Origin: Flavobacteriales bacterium CG_4_9_14_3_um_filter_32_8
GTDB taxonomy: Bacteria > Bacteroidota > Bacteroidia > Flavobacteriales_E > Vicingaceae
Direction of reading: 5' to 3'
Assembly (NCBI GenBank): GCA_002790175.1
Contig: PFUQ01000144.1
Coordinates: 1-20,474, forward strand
DNA: 20,474 nucleotides
Both the position numbers and the translations under genes were made by a program. Under the pieces are notes generated by a model that ran no database searches, was not told the DNA's origin, and saw only the letters and a program-made list of their open reading frames with translations. Within the stretch, counting starts at the first letter, position 1; every line of letters begins with the position of its first letter. Positions 1-8,025 of the stretch are shown here, piece by piece.

Positions 1-5
1 TGTTT

Positions 6-74
6 ATAACCGATATAGACTTGCGGTTATCTACCTATTTTACAATAGATAACCGATAAAGCGTTTCGGTTTAT
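6..74. repeat. Alternating inverted/direct repeat cluster beside the integrase 3' end
   Basis: The motif ATAACCGATA occurs at 6-15 and again at 49-58. Its inverse (CGGTT) occurs at 24-28 and 66-71, so the orientation alternates forward, reverse, forward, reverse. The two 21-bp units at 8-28 and 51-71 agree at 17 of 21 positions and are 43 bp apart. In addition, CGGTTATCT (24-32) and AGATAACCG (47-55) form a perfect 9-bp inverted repeat. The cluster lies just downstream of the integrase stop codon and may continue left of the window. It could be a set of recombinase binding sites, a terminator-like structure or the edge of a repeat array. The repeats are directly visible; the function is unknown. 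Confidence 0.6.
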
Positions 75-105
75 TTATTTTCAAATGTAGTTAAAATTAT
101 CCTAT

Positions 106-1197
106 TTACAAATCATCAAAAGGGCTTTTTATTAGCTGTAAATTTTTAGTGCTTACATGAGTATAAATTTCTGTTGTTTTGCTGCTGTTGTGCCCTAATA
201 ACTCTTGTATGTATCTTAAATCGGTACCCGATTCTAATAAGTGAGTGGCATAACTATGCCTCAACCAATGTAGGGCAACTGGTTTTGTTATTTTTGTTTT
301 TCTTAAACATTGTTTTAGCACTAATTGTAAACTTCTATCTGAATATTTTTCCCCTTTGTTTTGCCCTTCAAATAAATATGTGCTAGGTTTATACTTTTTA
401 AAATATTCACGTAATAAATCTAAAATTTTAATGCTAAGTGGAGTTATTCTATCTTTTTTACCCTTGCCATTTCGTATTACAACAATATTTCGACACGAAT
501 CAATATCATTGGGTTTAAGGTTTATCAACTCACCACACCTAAGTCCACACGAGTATATTAAACTTAACATGGCTTTGTGTTTTACATTTGTTGGTGCATC
601 TAAAATGGCTTTTACCTCCCCCTTACTTAGCACATTGGGCAACAATTTAGGGCGTTTGGGGCGGTGTACCAAATCCACATCAATCATTTTGTTTTCTACT
701 GTTTTAAAAAATAATTTAATGGCATTTACTACTTGGTTTTGAAACGATGCAGAGTAGTTGTTGGCTAAAATATATTCGTTGTTAAATGTTATTACATCTT
801 GGTTGGTAATTTCTGCAATAGGTTTATTGTGATAAAATTTTAAAAACGATTTTATGGATTCGGTATATGTTTTTATGGTGTTTGGGCTGTAGCGTTTCGA
901 TTTTAACCAAAGGGTAAAATCGTTTAACATAACCGCTGCCTCTTCAGAAATTTTTACAACAACAATTGGTACAAGAAAGGTATCGTCAATATCAACTTTA
1001 TCTTTAAAAATGGCGTAAATTTTAGTCAAGTTTTCATCGGTATCATCTACATGCCACGATTTTAATGTGTTGCTCCACAAAGCACCTTCTAGTTCTTGTA
1101 CCAAGTTTTTAAAGTAGTCGTCAAAGCCAAAACGAACAAGCAAACGCACTTGTTTTTGATGTATTAAACGCTCTAGTTGAATGATTTTTACTGCCAT
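106..1197 (-). CDS. Tyrosine recombinase / site-specific integrase (XerC/D-like)
   Basis: This 363-residue protein carries the full tyrosine recombinase catalytic set. Visible residues are Arg220 in GLRCGEL, a beta-hairpin Lys near 245-248 in GKGKKDR, His310 and Arg313 in HWLRHSYATHLLE, His336 in ELLGHNSSKTTEIY, and nucleophile Tyr345 in IYTHVS. Residues about 85-175 form the SAM-like, core-binding N-terminal domain. The first 75 residues are an extra segment with a W-x(6)-W pattern (WSNTLKSW). From memory, similar N-terminal segments occur in Bacteroidota integrases. Such enzymes cut and rejoin DNA at specific sites in mobile elements. The catalytic core looks intact. It is longer than a housekeeping XerC/D (about 300 residues), so an element-borne enzyme is more likely. 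No cargo or clear element end is visible. Its last codons are duplicated about 1.1 kb upstream of the gene. Confidence 0.93.
   Translation of the reverse strand: MAVKIIQLERLIHQKQVRLLVRFGFDDYFKNLVQELEGALWSNTLKSWHVDDTDENLTKIYAIFKDKVDIDDTFLVPIVVVKISEEAAVMLNDFTLWLKSKRYSPNTIKTYTESIKSFLKFYHNKPIAEITNQDVITFNNEYILANNYSASFQNQVVNAIKLFFKTVENKMIDVDLVHRPKRPKLLPNVLSKGEVKAILDAPTNVKHKAMLSLIYSCGLRCGELINLKPNDIDSCRNIVVIRNGKGKKDRITPLSIKILDLLREYFKKYKPSTYLFEGQNKGEKYSDRSLQLVLKQCLRKTKITKPVALHWLRHSYATHLLESGTDLRYIQELLGHNSSKTTEIYTHVSTKNLQLIKSPFDDL
111..142. repeat. 32-bp direct repeat, copy 1, inside the integrase 3' end
   Basis: Positions 111-142 are identical to 1247-1278 in the same orientation, and similarity continues a few bases further with one mismatch. 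Copy 1 encodes the conserved integrase tail (LQLIKSPFDD). The two copies flank nearly the whole integrase gene. Confidence 0.9.
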
Positions 1198-1241
1198 TTT
1201 TTAGATTAAAACAAAAACCCTAAATTACTTATTTTGCTTTA

Positions 1242-1286
1242 TCACCAATCATCAAAAGGGCTTTTTATTAGCTGTAAACTTTTATA
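1242..1286 (-). pseudogene. Remnant of a second integrase C-terminus (32-bp direct repeat, copy 2)
   Basis: Read on the minus strand this stretch encodes YKSLQLIKSPFDDW followed by TGA. That closely parallels the intact integrase tail KNLQLIKSPFDDL. DNA identity with 111-142 is perfect over 1247-1278. Further upstream the reading frame no longer resembles an integrase, so only about 14 codons survive. It could be the leftover of a tandem integrase that was deleted or replaced. It could also be an attachment-type site that mimics the gene end. The gap 1198-1341 holds nothing else that I can recognise. Confidence 0.6.
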
Positions 1287-1341
1287 CGAATAAAAGGATG
1301 AACCAAAAATAGCAAAAAACCAATAAAAATGTTAATTTGTA

Positions 1342-1770
1342 TTAATTGCTTCCATACAACCCCATTTTATTACCCTCCGAATCTGTAAAATGTGCATAAT
1401 AACCAGGTTTGTTGTCGATGTAAGTATTGGGTATGGTAGAAGAAGTTTCGCTTTCTTTCTTTTTTATCAATTTTTTGGTTTTTATAACCTCTCCTCCATT
1501 TTCTTTTATTCGTTTTAAAATGGTTTCGAAATCGCCAGTTGCATCCCAAAAAAGGATGGGACCAACTCCACTGGTAATTTTTTCTTCTATTTTTATTAAC
1601 GCTCCGTTAAGTAGTTTTTTACCATTTTCATTTTCATTAAAAACAGCATGAGGAATATTGTTGAGTACTTCAAAGAAAAAAGAAGCACCAAAAACATTTT
1701 CATAAAAAGTGGCTGCTCTTTTTAAATCTTCAGCAGGTATTTGTATCCAAGTAATACTGGAATGTTCCAT
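1342..1770 (-). CDS. VOC family protein (glyoxalase/bleomycin-resistance fold)
   Basis: This 142-residue protein opens with ITWIQIPAEDLKRAATFYENVFG, the classic first beta-alpha unit of a vicinal-oxygen-chelate module. It closes with GYYAHFTDSEGNKMGLYGSN, the matching metal-binding end of the fold, where the Glu of DSEGN is the usual metal ligand. The length fits a single-domain VOC protein that acts as a homodimer in the cytoplasm. Family members include glyoxalases, dioxygenases and antibiotic-binding proteins, and nothing here fixes the substrate. It stands alone, with a 40-bp gap to the DUF58 gene end, and may be its own transcription unit. Confidence 0.88.
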   Translation of the reverse strand: MEHSSITWIQIPAEDLKRAATFYENVFGASFFFEVLNNIPHAVFNENENGKKLLNGALIKIEEKITSGVGPILFWDATGDFETILKRIKENGGEVIKTKKLIKKKESETSSTIPNTYIDNKPGYYAHFTDSEGNKMGLYGSN

Positions 1771-1810
1771 GGTTAGTTAATTATTTTAAACACAAAGTTA
1801 ATAAAACACC

Positions 1811-3142
1811 TTAAATAATACCAATTGATTTTAATTCTAAATATTTATTAATGGTATTTATTGAGAGTTCTTGTGGTTTGCATTTGATGGCTTGAATACC
1901 GTGTTTTTTTAGCTCTTTAATAATTTGATTTTTTTCTAGTATAAATTTATTGGCAATGGTTTGCTGGTAAATATCTAACACTGTTTTAGCTTCTTTTTTG
2001 GCATATTCTTCCAATTCTGTATTTTCGAAAAACAGCACAATCAATAAATGGTATTTATTAATCATTCTTAAAACAGGTATCACCCTTTCTAAGGCGTAAA
2101 AACTATCAAAATTAGTGTATAAAAACAGTAAACTTCTGTTCGGTATCTTCCTGCGTATGTTGGCATAGAGCAACTCGTAGTTGGCTTCCGAATAATCGTA
2201 GTTTTCTTTGTATAAAGTGTGCAAAATCTTTTTTAGCTGTGTGCTCGATTTGTCGGCTTTTAAAAATGTATCTACTCCATCCGAAAAAGTAATTAAGCCT
2301 GCATTATCTTGTTTTTTTAGAATAATGTTCGACAAAGCCAATGAAGTGTTAATGGCATAATCTACTAAGGTTAAACCATTAAAAGGCATTTTCATAATTC
2401 TGCTTTTATCGATAATCGAATAAATTTGTTGTGAACGTTCGTCTTCAAAATGGTTGGTCATTAGCTCGTTAATGGTGCTGGTGGCTTTCCAGTTGATGTT
2501 TCGTGGGTCATCGCCCTGCACGTAAGCCTTAATTTGATCGAACTCATAACTTTTACCTACTTTTTTCCTTTTGTTATCACCCTGTGTAAATGAGGGATGG
2601 TTTAAAGCAATTAATTCTTGTTGTTTCATTTGAAGGATAGATGGATACACTGCTGTATTAAATTTTGCGTTGGTGGTTTCCTTTTTTCTGATTAAAAAGA
2701 GTGCCGAACTAATCATTACATGAACATCACCAAAAGCATATTCGCCCCTTATAAAAGGTTTTAGTTGATAGTTGATGGTGTCGCTTTCTTTTTTATGCAA
2801 GGTAGTTACGATGTTAAAATCTCTTTCGGTGAGCTGATAAGGTAATTCGTCTATTATTTTAAGTTTTAGTGTTAATAACGACTTATTTTTAAGATGAATC
2901 ACTACTTTATTTTCATCACTTAATGATAAAATAGCAGCAACTGTTCGGGTTACCTCAACAATGCTTTTTTTGGAATATAGTATAAAAAAATCTATCAACA
3001 ACAAAACAACCAGTAATACCAATAAACCTAAGGCAAAATAAAATAAGGAAAGAATAAAAAATGATGCAAAAAAACAAAGTATAATTGCTCCAAGTACGTA
3101 AAAAACCCTATCGGTGAGGTATAAACTATTTAGCAATTTCAT
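1811..3142 (-). CDS. DUF58 domain-containing membrane protein
   Basis: This 443-residue protein has two N-terminal membrane segments (about residues 14-55). A beta-rich region follows, then the DUF58 signature: YEFDQIKAYVQGDDPRNINW around 199-218, continuing KATS and leading into a von Willebrand A-like domain. The usual MIDAS motif DxSxS appears as IDKSRIM (from 244), so the last Ser is missing. DUF58 proteins are almost always encoded beside MoxR ATPases and are thought to be their partners in assembly or maturation of envelope proteins or complexes. The start codon overlaps the MoxR stop as TAATG (3140-3144), which implies translational coupling. It is the last gene of the operon, and its exact function is unknown. 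Confidence 0.92.
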   Translation of the reverse strand: MKLLNSLYLTDRVFYVLGAIILCFFASFFILSLFYFALGLLVLLVVLLLIDFFILYSKKSIVEVTRTVAAILSLSDENKVVIHLKNKSLLTLKLKIIDELPYQLTERDFNIVTTLHKKESDTINYQLKPFIRGEYAFGDVHVMISSALFLIRKKETTNAKFNTAVYPSILQMKQQELIALNHPSFTQGDNKRKKVGKSYEFDQIKAYVQGDDPRNINWKATSTINELMTNHFEDERSQQIYSIIDKSRIMKMPFNGLTLVDYAINTSLALSNIILKKQDNAGLITFSDGVDTFLKADKSSTQLKKILHTLYKENYDYSEANYELLYANIRRKIPNRSLLFLYTNFDSFYALERVIPVLRMINKYHLLIVLFFENTELEEYAKKEAKTVLDIYQQTIANKFILEKNQIIKELKKHGIQAIKCKPQELSINTINKYLELKSIGII

Positions 3143-4185
3143 TATCTCGGAACATCAATTTTTTTAATAATTTCTTGTATTACCGAATGGATGGTTATCC
3201 CTTCCATTTCTTTTTCTGGAGAGAGAATTATTCTGTGGTTCAGCACAGGATAACAAACGGTTTGTATATCGTCGGGTGTCACAAAATCACGACCTCTTAG
3301 TGCAGCAATAGCTTTTGATGTTTTTAGTATTGCTAACGATGCTCTTGGTGAAGCACCTAAAAACAAATTTCCATTATTTCGGGTTTCATTAATAATGGAA
3401 GCGATGTAAACAATCAATTCTTTTTTGATGTGAATGTTTTCGATAATGGCAGTGCATTTTTGTATTTCTTCGGGATGAATAACAGCATCAACGACATTTA
3501 TTTTAGCAGTAGAAAAATCGTTTTTAAAACGTTCTAAAATGGTTATTTCATTTTCAAGACTTGGGTAATCTACTTTTAGTTTAAATAAAAAACGATCCAA
3601 TTGGGCTTCTGGCAATTTATAAGTTCCTTCTTGTTCTATCGGATTTTGTGTGGCGATAACAAAAAATGGTAGCCCCAAAATATAGGTTTCTCCATCAACG
3701 GTAATTTGTTTTTCTTCCATTGCCTCAAAAAGTGCAGCTTGTGTTTTAGCAGGAGAACGATTAATTTCATCTATTAAAACAAGGTTAGAAAAAATAGGTC
3801 CTTTTTTAAAAGTAAACTCCGATTTTTGAAGATTAAACACATTAACACCAATTAAATCGGAAGGCATTAAATCGGGCGTAAATTGTATTCTTTTAAACTT
3901 AATGTGTAAACATTGTGCAATCAATTTTGCCAGTAATGTTTTTGCTACGCCAGGCACTCCTTCTAATAAAATGTGTCCACCCGTAAACATTCCAGCCAAT
4001 ATTAATTGAATGAGGTCGTCGTTGCCAACAATCACTTTTTGAATTTCAATCTTTGTTTTTTCGTAAACTTCATTCACAAATTTAATGTCGGGGTTAATTT
4101 CTACAACAGTATTTGTTGTTGCATTTTCTCCTTCTAAAATTATTTTTTCTTGTTCTTCTTGTTGATTCATGTTTTTGTTTTCCAT
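3142..4185 (-). CDS. MoxR family AAA+ ATPase
   Basis: This is a cytoplasmic AAA+ ATPase of about 347 residues. Numbered from the chosen start, Walker A is GVPGVAKT (76-83), Walker B is LVLIDE (135-140), sensor 1 is FVIATQNPIEQEGTY (Asn181), and LPEAQLDRF supplies the arginine at 198. The C-terminal lid contains GASPRASLAILKTSKAIAAL, typical of MoxR. MoxR ATPases act as chaperones for VWA-domain partners, here probably the adjacent DUF58 protein. I chose the start at 4185 because it forms a TAATG stop-start overlap with the upstream gene, exactly as at the MoxR/DUF58 junction. A start at 4194 (three residues longer) is also possible. Confidence 0.95.
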   Translation of the reverse strand: MENKNMNQQEEQEKIILEGENATTNTVVEINPDIKFVNEVYEKTKIEIQKVIVGNDDLIQLILAGMFTGGHILLEGVPGVAKTLLAKLIAQCLHIKFKRIQFTPDLMPSDLIGVNVFNLQKSEFTFKKGPIFSNLVLIDEINRSPAKTQAALFEAMEEKQITVDGETYILGLPFFVIATQNPIEQEGTYKLPEAQLDRFLFKLKVDYPSLENEITILERFKNDFSTAKINVVDAVIHPEEIQKCTAIIENIHIKKELIVYIASIINETRNNGNLFLGASPRASLAILKTSKAIAALRGRDFVTPDDIQTVCYPVLNHRIILSPEKEMEGITIHSVIQEIIKKIDVPR

Positions 4186-5417
4186 TAGTTGCAATTTTTA
4201 TAATAAAACGCTACTGCGTTGTGTAAATTTATTAAATCTTTTGAGTTTGCCAAGGGGCTAAATCTTACGGTTCTAAAAAGTTTAAATAGAGTATCAATTT
4301 TTTCTTTTTCAATCCCCGATTTTGCAGCTACTTGATTTATTAATTCGGGTTCTTCGATAGTTGTTACAATTTGATATTTATTTCTAAAAGAAGCGAACAA
4401 AAGTAGATACATCTCGTTGGCAATTAATTGGTGTTTTCCTTTTTGAAAATACAAAACTCCAATGGCTTCAGTGTATGCGATGGATGTATTGGTGTTTTTT
4501 GGTTGCAACGGAATAATTCGTTGCTCTCTTTTTGAACGAAACAGTAAATAAATTAAAACGGTACTTAAAAATAAATACCAACCCCAACGCAAGGTGTAAT
4601 GCGAAAATAAAAATTGCATTGGATTTTCCGTGGGCATTCCATTTTCATTAAAAGTATTAATCGGTTTTTGACTTATTTCGTCCCAATAAATAGCTCCGTT
4701 GTTGAGGTTCGATAGTATTTTGTTGGCATGGTCAAACCCATTCTTTTGTATCATGTTGTAATTCGTAAATAAGATGGGGTTGGTATGAATGATAACTTTT
4801 CCTTTGCCAAAATCAAAATAATAACAGTTGATGTTATTGTTAAGAGTCGAAATGGCTTTAAATCCGTAATTAACTAACGTGTCATTAAAATAAGTTGTAG
4901 TATAGGCACTCCAACCATAAGTGGTGGTATCTTTTAAGTATTGGTAATGAAAGGAATAGTTTTCTTTGTTTGGAACATCAAAAGCAACCGAAACAATACT
5001 ATCCTCATAACTCCCATAATTATAAATGGTATCGGAAACCGGCAACAACATTCTTGTAATTTCTAAAGGAGCATAATTGGTAGCTATAAAAACTGTATTT
5101 CCTTTTTCGGCAAATGATAAGATGTGGTTTGCACGAAGAGAATCGATGTATAAATAATCGCCAACAACCACATAATTTGCATTTGAAACGGTGGTGTCGA
5201 GGTTTTCAAGAAACTTATTTTTAATGGTGTGCGTCTTCTTTTTATTGCTTTCCAACAGCTCATAAAATACCTTTAACCCATAAGGTTGGTCGCTTTCTTT
5301 TTTATAAATTTCTGTCCAATTGTATTTTGGAGTATATTGTTTGATGTACAGATAAAAAGCAAAAATACCTCCACCCACAATAACCAAAAACAAGATGACA
5401 ATAAGGTTTCTATTCAT
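4185..5417 (-). CDS. DUF4350 domain-containing membrane protein
   Basis: This protein has about 410 residues. From the chosen start the N-terminus is a membrane anchor (MNRNLIVILFLVIVGGGIFA). An extracytoplasmic DUF4350-type region follows, with YGLKVFYELLE and then NYVVVGDYLYID and KGNTVFIATNYAPLE, reminiscent of a GATase-like or PldB-like Rossmann core. A second membrane segment lies in TLRWGWYLFLSTVLIYLLF, followed by a cytoplasmic helical tail of about 120 residues. The frame remains open to 5447, but the 5417 ATG leaves only an 8-bp ATGAATAG overlap with the DUF4129 gene and places the anchor at the very start. These proteins occur with MoxR/DUF58 in Bacteroidota; the biochemical role is unknown. 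Confidence 0.85.
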   Translation of the reverse strand: MNRNLIVILFLVIVGGGIFAFYLYIKQYTPKYNWTEIYKKESDQPYGLKVFYELLESNKKKTHTIKNKFLENLDTTVSNANYVVVGDYLYIDSLRANHILSFAEKGNTVFIATNYAPLEITRMLLPVSDTIYNYGSYEDSIVSVAFDVPNKENYSFHYQYLKDTTTYGWSAYTTTYFNDTLVNYGFKAISTLNNNINCYYFDFGKGKVIIHTNPILFTNYNMIQKNGFDHANKILSNLNNGAIYWDEISQKPINTFNENGMPTENPMQFLFSHYTLRWGWYLFLSTVLIYLLFRSKREQRIIPLQPKNTNTSIAYTEAIGVLYFQKGKHQLIANEMYLLLFASFRNKYQIVTTIEEPELINQVAAKSGIEKEKIDTLFKLFRTVRFSPLANSKDLINLHNAVAFYYKNCN

Positions 5418-6072
5418 TTGGGAGGAGTTGTTTTTTAAAATCATCAAAAGTAGGCTGAAGTAGATAAAAAGCCGCTTCAGTTAAATGCCGTTCGCCATAC
5501 CAAACAGGCTCAAAAACAAAAACAATAGTTTTAAATCCATCTTTCAGCATCACCTCTTTTATTTCGGAATGATACTCCCAATTGGTTTTTTCTTTCGCCC
5601 AAACAATTAATTTTTTTTCAGATAATAACTTAATAATTATTAAGAAGTTGATGCGTAAGGCAATGTGAAAATTTTTCCCTGTTAAGGCTTCAGCTAACAA
5701 CAAATCTAAATCTATTTCGTGCATTTTCTCTTCAATCTCCTTCATCGATTCAATGCTAAAATCTTGCTTTTTTATGTTGGGGTTTTTATTGAGGTTGACT
5801 AAAATTTTAATAATTAAAAAAAGAACCAACATAATTACAATACCATAAAAAACATATTTTAAAGCACTCCAATCATATTTTAATTGAGAAAAATTTAGGT
5901 TTTTCTCTTTGGGTTGGTCTAGCTCTTTGTAATTTTCGGTATAGTCAACTCCTTTAACAACTTTTTCCCATTCTGTTTTTTTTATTTGAAGAGAATCGTT
6001 TTTTTGTGCCAACAACAAAGTGGTTGTTAAACACACCGTCCCAATCAACCAATATGTTTTTAAAAACCTCAT
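5410..6072 (-). CDS. DUF4129 domain-containing membrane protein
   Basis: This 220-residue protein has a cleavable signal-like N-terminus (MRFLKTYWLIGTVCLTTTLLLAQ). A periplasmic stretch of about 45 residues comes next, then one strong membrane segment (VFYGIVIMLVLFLIIKILV, near 74-92). A cytoplasmic helical domain follows, with LALRINFLIIIKLLSEKKLI-like DUF4129 features and the closing region FEPVWYGERHLTEAAFYLL. In this family the WYG motif is conserved, and the domain is found next to MoxR/DUF58 or fused to transglutaminases. It overlaps the upstream SpoIIM-type gene by 4 bp and the downstream DUF4350 gene by 8 bp, so all are probably co-translated. The function is unknown beyond envelope association. 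Confidence 0.87.
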   Translation of the reverse strand: MRFLKTYWLIGTVCLTTTLLLAQKNDSLQIKKTEWEKVVKGVDYTENYKELDQPKEKNLNFSQLKYDWSALKYVFYGIVIMLVLFLIIKILVNLNKNPNIKKQDFSIESMKEIEEKMHEIDLDLLLAEALTGKNFHIALRINFLIIIKLLSEKKLIVWAKEKTNWEYHSEIKEVMLKDGFKTIVFVFEPVWYGERHLTEAAFYLLQPTFDDFKKQLLPNE

Positions 6073-7973
6073 TTTTTACTTTTAATCCTACTAATTCTAT
6101 CTATCAGATTTTCTGCTGTATAAGTTTCTTTTAACGTAAAATAGAGCACCCCAGAAGAAGATGCTATTAAAATAAGATACATTAAAAAACTAAATGAAAT
6201 TAAAAATGCAGCTAACGCTATAGTTATTGTTGTTGCCATTTCTTGATCTGCAGTTAAACTCCAAATTAATCCATCTCTAATTATGAATTTAACGAACACA
6301 GAAACAAAAGAAGTATACGACAGCATGCTAATTACAGATAGGAGTAAAGACAATGCAATAAATTTCCACCAACTTTTATGAAGTAGTCGTCCTATTTGAC
6401 CAACAGCCCTAAAAAAACTACTATTTTCATTAACACTAATGCAACACATCAATACTAGTAAGGGTAACAACAGAAAAGCTAAAAAAATAACCCAACCATT
6501 ACCAATTACAATTAAACCAACAAAAATTGAAACACACATCAAACAGGAAATTAAAGTGTTACTGAATGAGGTTTTTTTAAAACTAAATTTAGTATTGTTA
6601 GTATTTTTTAGTCGGTGCTGTGTAAATAAAATGGAAGACACCAGTATTAAAAGAAATAGTATTCCACCTAAAACACCCGTTAACGGAAATTCGGAGTAGT
6701 TAAAATAATTAACTAAAGTATATTCAGTTGTGTAATAATCTCTTATAAAGAACAACTCTAATGGATCCATTACCATAGGAAAAACAAAAAAAACAGAACA
6801 ACCAAAAACAAGCAGGAAATAAGTGGAAAAGTTTTTAAAAAACAACCGTAGGGTTTCAGAAAAAAGCTGATTTACAGAAAGAATATCGTAAGGATTAAAA
6901 GGTTTGCTCTCATTATAAACAGGTGGAACATCAACAATACTCTCAAAGTCAGTTGTTTTTTTAGCAATTCGCCTAGGATACCAAACAAAATAAATGATAA
7001 CGAAAGCCAACGACAATAAAATAAAAGAAAAACGAATAATGCTTGAAATATCGGTATGACGGGTTACAAAACCCTCAACAAAAGCAGCTAAAAGTATTAC
7101 AGGGCTTATTCCAATAATTATTTTTAAACCATTTCTGGCACTCATTTTAAAAGCCTGAAAACGAGTATATGTTCTTGGAAACAACAATCCTTTCCCTAAC
7201 GTAATACCTGCTCCACCAGCAATAATAATAGCAGATATTTCTAAAGCTCCATGAGTCCAAATGGACAAAAAAGATTTTCGGAATAAATTATTCTCCAAAA
7301 AGAAATATTGAAAAAAACCAGACAAGACACCACTGTTATTTATGGCGGCTGTCAAAGCATCTTTTTCTACAAAGAAAAATTGAAAAACACCAACCATCAC
7401 TCCGTTATACATCATAATTATCAAACTGCCGATAGAGGCAAAAACACCTAAAAAGAAAGTAGTAAAAGCTACTTTTAAATTATTAAGCAAAATGGGCAAA
7501 AAAGTTTCCATTTCTCCACTATCCGCATACACATGCATAGGACTTCCGTCGGCAATGTTTTTGTTGGTCATTTCAATGTAAGAATCTCCTAAAATTGTTC
7601 GGGCAAAATCTGGTGAATAAATGCTAGTAACTACTCCCAAAACAAAACAAGACCAAAACACAAGGAACGAAATTAACATTGCCCTTCTAGCAGAATAAAT
7701 TACCAAAGGCAGTTCTTTTATCCAAAAATCAGAGACAACAGACCAGTTGTTTTTTTTAGCTTTATTAATGTCGTTGAACAAAAGTTTTGCTACTCCGTTT
7801 AAATAAATTTTTACTGAACGAGCACGATAAAATGTTCTTGCATAAGAAAGATCGTCTGTAATTTGAACAAAAAGTTTACTTATTTCTTGAGGGGTGGCAT
7901 CTTTTTTTAAGAGATTATGCTCAAAGTTTTTCCACTTTTCTTTATTTTGTTCGATAAAATCAGATTCTTTCAT
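6069..7973 (-). CDS. SpoIIM-type (stage II sporulation protein M) membrane protein with a large C-terminal membrane extension
   Basis: This protein has about 634 residues from the chosen start (MKESDFIEQNKEKWKNFE). After a cytoplasmic helical head come multiple membrane segments. SpoIIM/DUF95 hallmarks are visible: LLNNLKVAFTTFFLGVFASI, MYNGVMVGVFQ, and HGALEISAIIIAGGAGITLG at about residues 241-260. That domain is complete by about residue 330. A further roughly 280 residues start near NPYDILSVNQLFSETLRLFF and contain several more hydrophobic helices. SpoIIM homologues outside spore formers are not sporulation proteins. They sit with RDD, MoxR and DUF58 genes. The frame is open up to 8051, but that would overlap the divergent RDD start; 7973 leaves a 52-bp divergent spacer. 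It heads the operon. Confidence 0.88.
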   Translation of the reverse strand: MKESDFIEQNKEKWKNFEHNLLKKDATPQEISKLFVQITDDLSYARTFYRARSVKIYLNGVAKLLFNDINKAKKNNWSVVSDFWIKELPLVIYSARRAMLISFLVFWSCFVLGVVTSIYSPDFARTILGDSYIEMTNKNIADGSPMHVYADSGEMETFLPILLNNLKVAFTTFFLGVFASIGSLIIMMYNGVMVGVFQFFFVEKDALTAAINNSGVLSGFFQYFFLENNLFRKSFLSIWTHGALEISAIIIAGGAGITLGKGLLFPRTYTRFQAFKMSARNGLKIIIGISPVILLAAFVEGFVTRHTDISSIIRFSFILLSLAFVIIYFVWYPRRIAKKTTDFESIVDVPPVYNESKPFNPYDILSVNQLFSETLRLFFKNFSTYFLLVFGCSVFFVFPMVMDPLELFFIRDYYTTEYTLVNYFNYSEFPLTGVLGGILFLLILVSSILFTQHRLKNTNNTKFSFKKTSFSNTLISCLMCVSIFVGLIVIGNGWVIFLAFLLLPLLVLMCCISVNENSSFFRAVGQIGRLLHKSWWKFIALSLLLSVISMLSYTSFVSVFVKFIIRDGLIWSLTADQEMATTITIALAAFLISFSFLMYLILIASSSGVLYFTLKETYTAENLIDRISRIKSKK

Positions 7974-8025
7974 AAAGAAGCAAAAGATAAGCGACCAATT
8001 TAGTAAAAGCACACCATATAAAAAA

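Noticed and set aside
24..55. The inverted repeat beside the integrase as an integron attC site
   Set aside because: The arms do not fit the attC core consensus (RYYYAAC and GTTRRRY), and no cassette-like genes are visible.
174..742. Open frames on the plus strand inside the integrase gene
   Set aside because: They are opposite-strand shadows of a protein with all catalytic residues, show no recognisable domain and are low in complexity.
7974..8025. A TATCTTTTG-like -7 box for the SpoIIM-type operon
   Set aside because: It has one base too many between TA and TTTG and lies only a few bases before the ATG, with no -33 element at the right distance.
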